Positions 23,589 through 36,300 of a stretch of 64,000 nucleotides of DNA are shown here, one piece after another. A program made the translations under genes and the position numbers. Every line of letters starts with the position of its first letter. Positions within the stretch are counted from its first letter, which is position 1. This DNA comes from Cryptomeria japonica (taxonomy: Eukaryota; Streptophyta; Pinopsida; Cupressales; Cupressaceae), in contig NC_081406.1 in the NCBI RefSeq assembly GCF_030272615.1, positions 142,013,299 through 142,077,298 of the forward strand. Reading direction: 5' to 3'. The notes below the pieces were generated by a model that was given only the letters and a program-made list of their open reading frames with translations, did no database searches and was not told the origin of the DNA.

Positions 23589-24652
23589 TGACACAATATT
23601 TTGACGTGGAAACCCAAATGGGAAAAACCACGGTGAGATGAGACTCACAAGATAAGTATCTGAACTCTTCTGAAGTTCGCCTTGTTAGGAGCCAATCCTG
23701 TTAAAGCTTTTACAAAAAGTCCCGTTAAGAACAGATCCTGTTAGGGACCACCCGGTTAAGGGATTGACTATAATGCCTTGTTAGAAGCAATACCTTGTGA
23801 GGAGTAACCTCGGTAGAGGATTTGAAATCCAAGCTAATGGACCACCTGGTTAGAGGATTTGAATAACACCAAGCTTGTTAGAGCTTACCCGGTTAGGTGA
23901 TTTCAACTGCTGTAATTGTTAGAAAACAACAGGGGTTTGCTGATCTGTTTGAATAGCACTACACTTGCTTGTGTGGATCCTTTTCATGCTCCTATCTGCC
24001 TTTATACAAGCTGCAAATACATCATCCGGTTCGGCAACCACACACTCAACTGAAACTTTGCCAACTCTGAAACAAAACAACTCATCGACCTTATAAACAA
24101 ATCAATTAGGTCGGTAACACAACAAAAACCTAATTCTCTCATAGAGATTACAAACAAGTCGGTTCAAGTATGACCGTTGGATTACATAACAATCTTTGCA
24201 CATCATTCAAGAAAGCCTCGACCGCTCCTTGATCACCGCTTCATCGAACTCAGTAACTCATCACGTGCTTTGCATTACATGCAATATACTTGCTCATTCT
24301 CTAGACAAAAACCGTTATCTCAACGCGCCAAAAACACTTTGAAACTCTCTTCATACAACATGCATACATGTCATAATCATTACCGCTCATCATCAGATCA
24401 TAAACCAATACAACCAATTCACCAAACTTAATCGGTTAGGGTTTATCAAATCAATAGGTAGGGTTTACCGGTTCAACTCTCCAATACTTGGCAATACTGG
24501 TTCACTCCACAAACTTACCTGCTGGTTACAGTTTCCTTCACTAGCTCTTCCTACCGGTTACAAAACAACATTATAACAATATCATTACCGGTTAATTGAC
24601 ATCAATGACAACATAACAAATCATTAATGCAATCGTCATGCAAATGCCAACA
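23589..24652 (-). mobile_element. Ty1/copia-like LTR (about 1,064 bp)
   Basis: The minus strand starts TGTTGGCATTTGC at 24652. Near its end it has GGTTTTTCCCATTTGGGTTT followed by CCACGTCAAA, a stretch I know from the R/U5 end of many plant copia LTRs. It ends near TGTCA at 23589, a few bases from giant LTR A. The expected duplication of the right flank (AGTTG) was not found on the left, so it is either not a simple solo LTR or has been cut by A. Confidence 0.55.
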
Positions 24653-24981
24653 AGTTGCTCTTACTTTGGAGAAATATTGTATATTTAGATCAAAAATCAA
24701 ATCTAGAGTTTTCAGCCTCTTGTATTTATGATTATTGTCAATATCTGAGTTGTTATTTGCTGCAAGTATCTTTAGTTTCTACACTTTATTTATCATTCAA
24801 AACCTTTGCAGAAAAAAGAAAGTGAAAAAAAAAATCAAGGCACAAAACAGGGCTGCATGTTACATATATAGTTGAGGGGATAGATCTTAGTTAGGGGGTT
24901 GTGGCTCCCCAAAACAGCGTTTCATTTGTTTATTTGTGACATTTGATTAGTAATGACCTCAACTCTTCACCCAAATTTAAT
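24653..24981. other. Non-coding, nothing recognised
   Basis: AT-rich sequence with short poly-A/T runs lies between the copia-like LTR and the ORF relic at 24982-25210. Confidence 0.4.
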
Positions 24982-25210
24982 TTAAATTTCCCTTTGATTT
25001 TTATTTCCTTTTTTTCTTAATTTTCTTATGCTTTTATAAACTAGCTCTTCCAAATGCCCTTGCAAAAATTCCATAAATCTGTCATCTAGTTTAATTGTTA
25101 TACTTGACAAATTTGGTTTGTTTGTAGGGTTTTTGGAAAGTTGTGGTAAGATAGGAGCCTCCTTGCTACTGCATTCCCCTAACAACAACCTTTTGAATTC
25201 TTTGTAGTCT
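24982..25210 (-). pseudogene. C-terminal part of an unknown ORF split by the giant LTR pair
   Basis: The minus-strand frame ...YKEFKRLLLGECSSKEAPIL and then LDDRFMEFLQGHLEELVYKS stops at 24982. It is the in-frame continuation of the sequence at 38876-38930 (GQLLTSLQKHIED) once the insertion 25211-38875 and one target duplication are removed. The protein is charged and helical; I do not recognise it. It may be an old element ORF or a fragment of a host gene lying in the intron. Confidence 0.5.
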
Positions 25211-26166
25211 TGTTGATGTGTGTTTTATGCACATGCAAGCATTAGAATAAAATACCAAAGTACTTTACCCTCTCTTGAACAAAATCACCTTAGATGCTAA
25301 GGGTAAGATCAACTAAAATGATTCCAAGGTTTGTATAGTCAGGTCTTGACAAGTGGGTAACTCAATGGTTGATGTGAATTGTTGTTTTCACTTGGGGACT
25401 TACACAATTGTTCGAATTAACTTTGCTTATTATGAATATGGAATAGGTGTGCTAATAACTTAGGATTTGGCAATGTAGTTCTTGACTCAAGACTTTCTAA
25501 AAAAAAGGCACAAGGAATAGGGTTCAAGAAATCTATTCTAAGCCTAGGAATGTAGGAAATGATGAAGAAATTTAGTGGAATCAAACTAGGCAAGGTCTCA
25601 CCATCAAGTTGAACAGATTTTGACACGAGCTTAGTGCAATCATTTAAGGTGTATTTCATAGATTTTCAAATTACTACCATCAAACATTAAGACCATCCAT
25701 GTTGATGCATAACAATGGACGCATAATAATCAAAGTTAAGCTTGCATAAATTTCCAGTTGACCACACACGACGCACTTAGAATCAGAAAGAGGCTAGTGA
25801 TATGGATTAGTAGATTCCACACAAATATACTCAACAATTCTTTCATTCAATCTAACAAACATTGAAAGAAAAATTCTAATTTAACTTGGAGGAATTGAGA
25901 ACCTTGAATGCAAGACAACACTTAAACATAATCACCATCAAGTCGAACAATGATTTATATTCAAATCTGCGGCATCTACCAACAATTCTCAAAAGTCTCT
26001 CTCTTACAAATGAGAGGCAATGGGGTATATAGTCTCATATAAAATGGATGGCCAAGATTAAATCTAAATCAAGGGCTAAGATCATGCCAAAAAAGCCCTA
26101 GAGTTGCCGTAATTAAGGTTTACATAAAAAATGGAGCCACCAACATATGGCCCAATAGAAAGACAC

Positions 26167-26254
26167 CTAGTCATCAAATAGGTAATCTTCTAGAAGATCC
26201 CATCCTGCATCTCTTTCTCTCACAGCATAATCCAAGAATCTAACTCCTCCATAG
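26167..26254 (-). pseudogene. C-terminal codons of the U3 ORF of copy C/D
   Basis: The minus strand reads ATGGAGGAGTTAGATTC..., matching the last 30 or so codons of the copy B ORF (MEELDS ... RDAG.DLLED, then stop TAG at 26169-26167). With the part at 33339-36499 it forms one ORF broken by the insertion of copy B. Confidence 0.8.
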
Positions 26255-26929
26255 TGTTGTGACCTTTTCACACGTCGCCCCATTGCTAACGGGGACCCCC
26301 TCTTTGCTAGCTTCCTGTGTCGTTAGGTTAGGGTTTTGGCTGCTTAGTGGGCAATTTTGCGTTTTCCGTGCCCGAGTCTCAGAGTTTTGATCATGCCTAG
26401 TGCCGTCTAGGGTTTTTGAAGTGTTAGGATCAAGTTGCAAAAGATGATATTTTTTTTAATGATCCTAAGTTTTGCTAAGTGTTTGAGCATTTGAACGTTA
26501 ACGTGTTTTTAAACATGCGCATCAATAATTTTAAAGTGCTAAGATATTCACAAACCTTTTGAAGTTGTTTTCTTGCTCCTAAGGCAATATTTAAGTTGGT
26601 TTCGCACTTTATTCCAACATTTTCCTGGCGTTTCGCTCATATTTTTGGAAAATTAGTCTAAGACCAGTTAAATTTAAAGTCGCTGAGTAATTTTGAGTGG
26701 TTAAAATGTTAAAATCCTAAGGGAAATCCATATTCCAAGGGTTAAAGTGTCAAAATCCATGCTAGAGGTGATTTTCCCCTCACATTCCAGACTACCCAAC
26801 CCATTCCCCCACTCAAAATCCATACTACACATGGGTTTCCCCTGGAATCCATACTGGCCACTAATTTCCCCCACTGTTTATCCACACCTGGAGCGATTTT
26901 CCCTTGGGAATGCTAAAATTTGGCTAAGT

Positions 26930-27440
26930 GTCAGGATTTATCCAGACACCCATCGAATTGCCCCTAAGAGTGCGGATTGGAGTGCAAGGATAATTCCATG
27001 CCTAGGTCATTTTTCCACCAGGATTTTTGTGACAACTAAGTTAGGATTTTTGTCCGGATTTTTATCCAGACAGGGATCGATTTTCACTGGGAACATTATG
27101 AAGAGTTTTTGAGTCCAGATTTTTGTCCAGACTGAGGTCGAATTTCCACCAGGGAGGTATTTTTTTTTCAAGTTAAGTGATTTTTTGAGTGTGGATTTTT
27201 GTCCAGACACCCATCGAATTTCCCCTGGGGGGTGATTTTTGCAAATTGAGTGCAATTTTGTCTGGGTTTTTGTCCAAACTCCTATCGATTTTCCCTTGGA
27301 GGGTGATTTATGTGCATTTTGATGATTTTGAGCATGGATTTTTATCCAAGCATGTCTCGAATTTCCCATATGGGGCAAATTTTGACACTTGAGCGATTTT
27401 TGAAGGGATTTTTTTTAATCCCAACCTATAGCGATTTTCC
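26930..27440. repeat. Tandem repeat in 5' part of giant LTR B, period about 60-78 bp
   Basis: About seven degenerate units contain GGATTTTTGTCCAGAC, TCGAATTTCCCCTGG and a G-rich end. They start near 26936, 27054, 27115, 27193, 27262, 27337 and 27400. The matching region of copy C/D (about 37850-38350) carries the same units. Confidence 0.7.
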
Positions 27441-29099
27441 CCTGGAGGCTTTATTTTGGATTTAAATTGCAATATTTTAAATAAAAGCCCCATTTTGATT
27501 GCTTTTAAATAATTATTAAATGATTATTTAAAATTTCAAAGCAAATTTAATAACTTGCAATAATTATTAAATGTTTGAATCTTCTAGAAGCAAGTTAGGG
27601 TTTCACCAAGCAAGTATTTATACAAGTGTTTTTTTATCCCACATTGCTTGTGTGGTGAAAGTTGGAGCTGAAAGCAAGTATATGAGAGGAACTTCAGCAT
27701 TATTTTATTATTATTTCTGCCAGGTGTCTCCATGAAAGCGATTTTTTTTTCAAGTTGGGCGAATTTTTTTAGCAAGGCATTTTGTGAAGTGTGGGATTGA
27801 GGATTTATTTTCCTCCATTTTTTTCCAGCTTGCTGATTTATTCCTCTTGGCTGCCATTAAAGACTAGTTTCAGATTTTCGATTTTGCTAAGTTTGGCGAT
27901 TTTTTTCCAAATTTAGCAATTTTTGGTGAAAGTTAGCGAATTTGTGTTTGGAGACCTTGGGCGATTGTTGCTTGCTGTTCAGACCTTCATTTCTGCAGAT
28001 TGCTGCCATTGACAACAATTTTCAGAATTTTGAAAATTTCGATTTTTTTTGCTAAAGAAGGCAAATTTTTGTGTTTGGGGTTTTCAATCCCAACTTGGGC
28101 GATTTTTCCAGATTATTGCCATCCTCCATTATTGCAGATCCGAGCTACCATTGGCATCAATTTTCAGATTTCCATTTTAGCGCTAGACTTGGGAAAATTT
28201 CGATTTTGCTTGGAGGCCACATTTTGGTGGATTTTTCATGCATGTTTGTTGGCTGTAATCATTTCCAGCCTGCTGATTCGCTTCAGATCTGGGGTTTTCT
28301 TCAAATTTTGACCTCCATTAATGGCTACCATTAATTTTCAGACTTAAGTTTTTATTGTCCAGCCAATTCTAACTTAAATATTTAGCATTTGGAGACATTT
28401 TGTGGATTTTTCTGTGCACTTTTTAGACCATTTTATCGCTGTTGCAGGTCTGAAACTCCATTGTTAGGCGGTTGTCCTCAGAAATTTCATTTCCAGCCAC
28501 CTAACCAATTTTGGCGAATTTGCTTGGGGCTGTTTCCTAAGCCTTTTTTCATCATTTTTAGGGATTTAAACCACTTTGCAAGGTGCTGGTAAGTCTGAAG
28601 TGTTCGATTTTCAGACTTGTCCTCAGAAAACTAATTTTTACCAGCCATACTTACATTCCAAAAAATGATTGTTTTCATCAATAAAACTGATTTCTATTGA
28701 TTTTATGCACATTTTGAAGATTACAACATATTTTAAAAGTCTGAATTTTCAGGTTGTCTTCAGAATTTTGACCTCCATTGTTGACTGCGAAAGGTGTCTT
28801 CAGACATTCATTGTGTGAAAACACAACCTTTCACACCTTTCCTAAGTCATCATCAATCCGGTATACTCCTTTGCATTCTTTGCTTGCATATTTTCTAAGC
28901 GTAAGGAGGTATAAATGAATTTTTATGGAAGGCTTCCATGCCTTAGTGTTGTCACACAACGTAATTGCTAAAATTTACCGTGTATGGATTATTTTCCTGA
29001 CTTCATGCTCTAAACTAGCTAAATCTCTAGAAAGTCAGGAATTTTATTACAAGTATTTATTTTTATCCTAGGACTAACTTCCAGTTTCGTACAGGTGCG

Positions 29100-32000
29100 A
29101 TGTCAAAGTCAGGATACAAGGAAAGGAAAGAGCTGCTGAAGACGTTGGAGATTGGATTTTATCCAGAGTTCAAAATTTCATCCAGATGGAGGGAGATCAC
29201 TGATACCAACATGCATTTCCTGGACTTCGACCAGATGTAGCATCGGATGTTCGGATCCAGAGATCAGGTTCCTTCTCTAGCATATGCGAATATTATGAAG
29301 AGTGGCATTTTCCATGCCGTTGGGTTTCCACAATCCATACAGTGCAGTGAGTTGATCCTGGAGTGTGCATGATGTTACGATCCGCTCACAAGAATGATCA
29401 AGAGTTCGAAGGGTGTTGTCATCGCCTACCTTGCTGAAGTATTCGGAATTCCACGCAGTACAGACATGAAGGATGTGACCAAGGAAGATTATGCAGACAG
29501 ATACACGAAGAAGATGGGTGTATGCAAGAGTTTAATTAATAAAGAATGGATGATTGAACCTAGAAATCATCATTCCAAGGCTCCCAAGACACTTATGTGC
29601 GTAGATTTTAAGGAGGAATATAGTGATTTGATATTCCTACTCAACAGAGTGATGGGAATGCTGCTGGGAGCAATATTTCATGGATGAATGTTCTACTTCA
29701 TCCAGGATTGTCTTAAAGGGATACTAGTGAATTGGTCTAAGATCATAAGCGACAATCTGGATTTTCAGTTGAGGAATGTAGAGAGGTCCAAGTCATTCGC
29801 CATGACTTCTTACCTGGTGTGCCTGCTTGCACGGTTTGTTTCATACAGAGGATTAATATGCAAAGGTGAAGTTGGGAATGGGCAAGGACAGTTTAAGAGT
29901 TATGAATGCTACCCCCAGTTGAGTATGCACAGAATTGAAGACTATAAAAGAGTGAATGATGCATTCACTATGTACATCACACGGATGCTGCAGGGCGGAA
30001 TCCACAGAAGATTGTCCAAGGAGGCAACAGAGTTAATAGAGAAATATGGATCGTGGTATATACAGTTTCCCACTTTCACATACCTCAGGATTCATGGGTT
30101 TCAATCTGAACCCTACAGACTTCCTAGGTATCCTACTAACAGAATGATATTGTTGGAAGTCGTAAGACAACTTCTAGAGTTCGATGTTATCCAGAGAGAG
30201 AAGCACAGGGCAGGAATGACATTCCCTATTTCAGTTGGGAAGACGTCAGAGGTCTACCAATCCGCCATAGCTGCCAGCACTGCAGGTGAGGAGATTGCAT
30301 TCTACAGATTCGCTACCTACAAGAAAAGAGAAAGATTTGATCCAGACAAGAAGGTCGGAAGGATCAGAGGAGAGAAGTTCACTCACAAGGTTGACATAGA
30401 GGATTATTGGGCTAACTTAATGGATGAACAAGCAGTAAAGAGAAGAATGTGGTCCAGAATGTCAGTGGATTTCATGAGGAAGTGTGGACTTTTCCTCATC
30501 CCTGATCAGGTATTAGATGATAGAGATCATACACACCCACATTATGAGAATGAAATGAAGAAGGCAATCCTATTGCCAAATTGGTCAGAGTCAGAGGAGA
30601 CTGATCTGAATATATTGATGAGAGAAGTCTTGAATTTCTCCCGCACATGGGTAGATATGCAGATGAACAGATTAGTTGACATGCGTGTTCCCTTCACTTA
30701 TGAGAGGATGAAGACGGAAGAGTCTACTTCCGAGGATAATCAGAGGACTGTCAGTGATGTCAGGATTCATGCAGACGAAGAGAGTCAAGCTCCCAAAAGA
30801 AGGAAGAACATGCATGGAGAAGTCAAGGCTAGAGAGAAGAAGATTGAGGATGTGAAGAAGAAACAGAAGACTATCATTCCTTCACCCCCTCCCAGTGTCT
30901 CATCAATCGAAGTGATTGAAGTAACAGAACAGAATAAGGAGACTCAGCAGTGTTCCAACACAGTGATACTACCAGAGAATACTCAGGAATTTCATGCCAC
31001 AGCAACATCTGCACCTCCTAATGAGAATGATGACCAGCCGGGATCCCCTACTGTCCTTTTGGAAGTTAGTTTGGGAAATGATGTATATGATTGGACCAGG
31101 AATAATCCTGATGATAATGATGAAGTTATCTCGGCACTGAAGGACCTTGATCAAGAAATATGTCTTGATGATGGTATAGAGATGACCGCTATTCCTGAAT
31201 GGTTGAGGAAGAGTATGGAAAAAAGTAAACAAATGATAGAAGTACAGCCTATTGAGGATATTGATGACTACCTAGCTAGGAGTGCTAAGAAGAAAGAACC
31301 CAAGAGAGCGGAGATTTTGTCGCACATAGCTAGAGATGAGACAGGAATGCGGATTGCACAGATTGTTGTTCCTAGAGCAGGCGTGACAGTGGAAACTACT
31401 ACTCCCATGGATTTCCAGATCACTTCAGTTGCCCTTGGTCGTCCATCCGCAGGGCAGGAATTTCAGGAGCTTGGTGACAACCTCCAAGCAATCAATGCCA
31501 AGTTAGACACAGCGATTGCGGAGAATGAAAGGTACAAAGAAGATAATATTAGACTCAGAGAGTATATTGCAGGGACAAGGCGTGGGGATCCCACCCTTAT
31601 TTCCCCTATTGCAGTTGACCATGGAATACATTCACATTGCGAGGTAGCGAGAGGTACACACTCTGAGGTGGAAAAGTGGATTGAAAGCACAAGAAGGCAG
31701 GCAGATGATTTCCTTACTCAGTTTGTCCAAGCATATGATAAGACAACAACACTTGTATTCAGAATCCAGTATTTGGAGGGAGTTTGGGAAGAATTCCTGC
31801 CTATCCAAGAGAAGACTATTCCACGCCTCCCGGCATTGAAGAAGGTTCCTAATTCCATTTTGGTCAGCGAGAACATTGTGCACAGTGGAGACATATATAA
31901 TTTCCATGGCTGGTATTGTGCACTAGCTTTGAAGAAATCAGCTTATGAGAATGCCCAATCGAGTTGTATGGAGATGGAAGGATTAATTCAGGACATTCAG

Positions 32001-32375
32001 ATGAAAATCTTTGCCTCGATTGAGGAATTGTTGGGTGTTGATGTTAGTGATGCTAGTGGTTTACACTTAGCCGAATTAAGAGACAAGATAAAATTTATGT
32101 ATTTTTGCCAGTTGGACCCTTTGCAGAAGAGTCAGATAGATGACTTGGTCTCTTTGTTGATTCATGTTCATAATTCGCAGAAGCTCATACCTGAATGGGA
32201 GAACACTTTGAATGCTTGCTCGGATTCATTGGATGTGATTGATTTACAGCAGGATACCTTGCCTAGCATTTCCATGGAGGAGTTAGATTCAGTTTTGGCT
32301 AGATTCTTGGAGTATGTTAAGAGAGAGAGAGATGCAGGGAAGAATCTTCTAGAAGATTCTCTATATGATGACTAG
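29100..32375 (+). pseudogene. U3-encoded ORF, copy B (1,091 codons, three stops, 895 codons open)
   Basis: ATG at 29100 follows TCGTACAG/GTGCG, a splice-acceptor-like junction also seen in copy C. One frame runs to TAG at 32373-32375 with only three stops, at codons 47 (TAG), 91 (TGA) and 196 (TGA). Copy C keeps CGA and TGG at the last two, so these are single-base losses. From codon 197, 895 codons are open. Regions: an N-terminal globular part (codons 1-330, distantly like plant-mobile-domain or putative plant transposon proteins), RVNDAFTMYITRMLQGGIH (about 285), and DYWANLMDEQAVKRRMWSRM (about 435). Then come a K/R-rich possible nuclear signal (about 565-590), an acidic linker and a predicted coiled coil (about 786-824). 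No RT, protease, integrase or gag motif is present. Function unknown. Confidence 0.8.
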
Positions 32376-32510
32376 GTATCTTTCTATTGGGCCATATGCT
32401 GGTGGCACCATTTTTTATGTAACCCTAATTAGGGCAATTCTAGGGTTTTGTTGGCATGATCTCGGTCGTTGATCTTAGATCAATCTGGGCCATCCATTTT
32501 GTAAGAGACT

Positions 32511-32518
32511 CTATATAT
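32511..32518 (+). promoter_or_regulatory. TATA box of giant LTR B, downstream of the ORF
   Basis: CTATATAT lies about 135 bp after the ORF stop in GACTCTATATATGCCCCC. Copy D has GACTATATACCCC at the same place. Transcription would start shortly after, so the ORF lies wholly in U3. Confidence 0.65.
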
Positions 32519-33338
32519 GCCCCCTTGTCTCTCATTTGTAAGAGAGAGTTTTTGTAGAATTGTTGGTATATGCTGCAGCTATTTGAATCCTAATCATTGT
32601 TCAATTGTTGGTGATTTTGCTCTTCAAGTGTTGTATTTGCATTCATGGTTCTCAATTCCTCCAAGTTAGATTAGAATTTAGATTAGAATTTATTTTCATG
32701 TATGTTAGATTGAATGGAAGATTTGTTGAGTATATTTGTGTGGAATCCTTAATCCATACCACTAGCCTCTTTCTGCTGGTAAGTGCGCCTTGTGTGGTCA
32801 ACTGGAGTTTGAGTAAGCATAACTTCAACTATTATGCGTCCGTTGACAAGCATCAACTTGGATGGTGTCTTCATTTGATGGTAATAGTTTGAAAATCATT
32901 AAGTATTCCTTAGATGATTGCACTAAGCTTGTGTCAATACCTGATTGTGAGACCTTGCCTGGTTTGATTCCACTAAATCCATTCACCATTTCCTACATTC
33001 CTAGGATTAGAATAGATTTCTTGAACCCTATTCTTTTTCCCCCTTTTTTAGTAAGAAGTAAATCCAGAGCCTTATTGATAAATCTTAAGTTGTCAGCACA
33101 CCTATTCCACATCATTCAGGATAATCCAAACATTTGCGTAAGTCCCCAAAGTGAAACACAGCAATTCACATCAACCACTGAACTTACCCACTCGTCAAGA
33201 CCTGACATGTAGAAACCTTGGAATCACATTAGTTGATCTCATCCTTAGCATCTGAGGTGATTTTGTTCAAAAGAGGGTAAATTACTTTGGTAATTTATTC
33301 TGTATTGTTATGTGCATAAAAAACACATCAACACATAG

Positions 33339-36300
33339 AAATGTTGGGTAAGGTATCCTGCTGTAAATCAATCACATCCAATGCATCTGAGCAAGCATCC
33401 AAAGTGTTATCCCAACCTGGCATGAGCTTCTGCGAATTATGAACATGAATCAACAAAGAGACCAAGTCATCTATCTGACTCTTCTTCAAAGAGTCCAATT
33501 GATTGAATTACATGAATTTCATTTTGTCTCTCAATTATGCTAAGTGTAACCCATTGACTTCACTGACATCAACTCCCAATAACTCCTTAATTGAGGCAAG
33601 GATCTTCAACTAAATATCATGAATCGATCCTTCCATCTCTCGACAACTCTTTTGTGCTCTCTCATAAGTTGATTTCTTCATGGCCAATGAACAATACCAG
33701 CCATGGAAATTGTATCTATCTCCATTGTGTACAATATTCTCCTTGATCAATGTGCACATGGAAATCTTCTTCAAAGCTCTGAGGCGTGGAATAGTCTTCT
33801 CCTGAATGGGTCGGAATTCTTCCCAAACTCCCTCCAAATACTATATCCTGAATAGAAGCCCTATTGTCTTGTGAAAAGCTTGGACAAAATGAGTAAGGAA
33901 ATTATCCGCCTGTCTCTTTGTATCCTCAATCCATTTCTCCACTTCTAAGAGTGTATCTCTCATTGCCTCATAATGTGTATGTAGTTCATGATCAACTGCA
34001 ATAGGGGAAATAAGAGTGGGATTCTCACGCCTTATCCCTGCAATGTACTCTCTAAGTCTGATATTCTCTGCTTCGTACTTCTCTCAGTCTAATCTCGCAT
34101 TGATTGCCTTTAGGGTATCAGCAACCTCCTAAAATTCCTGCTCCTTTGTAGTACGGCCAAGGGCAACTGAAGTAATTTGGAAATCCATGGGAGTAGCAAT
34201 GTTCGTTGTCACATCTCCAATAGGAACAACTACCTGCACAATTTGCATTCTTGTCTCATCTCTAGCTATATGCGACAAAATCTCAATCTTCCTAGGTTGT
34301 TTCTCCTTATTGCTTCTAGCTAAGTATTCATCAATGTCATCAATTGGCCGCGCCTCTACCATCTTCTTACTTTTCTCCATACTCTTCATCAACCAATCAG
34401 GAATAGCGGCCATCTCCATACCATCACTGAGAAACATCTCTCAATCAAGCTCTCTCAATGCTGAGATAACATCATCATCATCATCAGGATTATCCCTAGT
34501 CAAATCATATACATTCTTCCCCAAATTAACCTCCAAAAGGACAGTAGATCCCAGCTGATCGTCATCCTCATTAGGTGGAGCAGATGTAGCTATGGCATGT
34601 AAATCTTGGACATTCTCTGGTAATATCACTATGTTGGAATATTGCTCAACCTCTCTATTCTGTTTTGGCACTTCAACTTCCTGGATTGATGAGACACTGA
34701 GGGGTGGTGAAGGAATGATAGTCTTTTGCTTCTTCTTCTTGACCTCCTCAATCTTCTTCCCTCTAGCCTTGACTTCTCCTGGTGTGTTCTTCCTTCGTTT
34801 AGGAGCTTGACTCTCCTCATCCGCATAAAATTTTATGTCGTTGATAGTCCTTTGATCATCTTTGGAAGTGGATTCCTCCTGTTTCATCTTTTCATAAGTG
34901 AAGGTAACACCCATGTCAACTAACTTGTTCATCTGATTATCTACCCATCCTCGAGAGACACGCAAGAACCTCTCTCATCAACACATTTAAATCTGTCTCT
35001 TCTAGTTCTGACCAATTAGGCAATAAAATTGCCTTCTTCATTTAATTCTCATATAGCGGATGCGTATGATCCTTATCATCTAGTACCTGATCAAGAATGA
35101 GGAAAAGTCCACACTTCCTCATGAAATCCACTGACATTCTAGACCACATTCTTCTTTTCACTGCTTGCTCGTCCATCAAGTTGGCCCAATAATCCTTTAT
35201 GTCTAACTTGTGGATGAACTTATCTCCCCTGATCCTTCCAACTTTCTTATCTGGATCAAATCTTTCTCTTCTTTTGTATGTTGCAAATCGATAGAATGCA
35301 AGCTCTTCAATTGTTGTGCTGGTTGCTGCGGCGAATTGGCAAACCTCCAATGTTTTCCCTACTAAAATAGAAAATGTCATCCCCATTCTATGTTTTTCTT
35401 TATGGATAAAATCATACTCCAGAAGCTGCCTCACCACTTCCAACAGGATCATTTTGTCAGTAGGATACCTAGGAACTCTGCAAGGTTCAGATTGAAATCC
35501 ATGAATCCTTAGGTATGTGAAAGTGGGAAACTGTATGTACCACAATCCATATTTCTCTATCAGCTCTGTTGCCTCCTTGGACAACCTCTTGTGGATTCCA
35601 CCTTGCATCATCCGCGTTATGTACATAGTGAATGCATCATTCACTCTCTTATAATTTTCAATTCGATACATGTTCATCTATGGATAGCACTCATAACTTT
35701 TGAATTGTCTTTGTCCATTCCCGACTTCACCTCTGCATATCAATCCTTTGTAGGTAACAAATTGTGCAAGAAGGTACACCAAATAGGAAGCCATGGCGAA
35801 TGATTTGGATCTCTCTACATTCCTCAACTGAAAATCTAGATTGTCACTTATGATTTTAGATTAACTAATCAACATTCCTTTCGGACAATCCTAGATGAAA
35901 TAGAACAGCCATCCATCGTATATTGCACCCTGCGGCATCCCCATTATTCGGTTAAGCAAGAATACTAAATCACTATATTCATCCTTGAAACCTGTGCATG
36001 AGTGTCTTGGGAGCCTTAGAATGATGAGTCCTAGGATGGATCATCCACTCCTTGTTCACTACGGTCTTGCACGCATCCATCTTCTTCTTATATCTTTCTT
36101 CATATTCATCTTTGGTTGTATCTTTCATGTCTGCTCCACGTGGAATTCCAAACACCTCAGCAATAACATCCTCAGCAAGGTAGGCAATGATAGCACCCTT
36201 GGGAGTCTTGATCATTCAGGAGCGAGGATCATAACATCGTGCACACTTCAAGATAAGCTCACTGCACTGTATGGATTGCGGGAATCCAACGGCCTAATAA

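Larger units (their letters stand above)
26255..33333 (+). mobile_element. Giant solo LTR, copy B (7,079 bp), complete with 5-bp TSD
   Basis: It starts TGTTGTGACCTTTTCACACG and ends AAACACATCAACA; the terminal TGTTG/CAACA are inverted. The identical target duplication CATAG lies at 26250-26254 and 33334-33338. No direct repeat of its ends exists inside it, and copy A shows that the same unit is followed by a PBS, so B is one solo LTR. Layout: 5' hairpins, a repeat-bearing region, leader, ORF 29100-32375, TATA box 32511-32518, and about 820 bp of R-U5. It inserted in opposite orientation into copy C/D of its own family. Confidence 0.9.

Noticed and set aside
30969-31232. Antisense ORFs inside the U3 ORF (also 31463-31907 and 34187-34923).
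   Set aside because: They are shadows of the conserved frame on the other strand.
26255-33333. Reading copy B as a pol-less retrotransposon with short LTRs and the ORF as internal region.
   Set aside because: No direct terminal repeat was found inside B, and copy A places the PBS after the whole unit.
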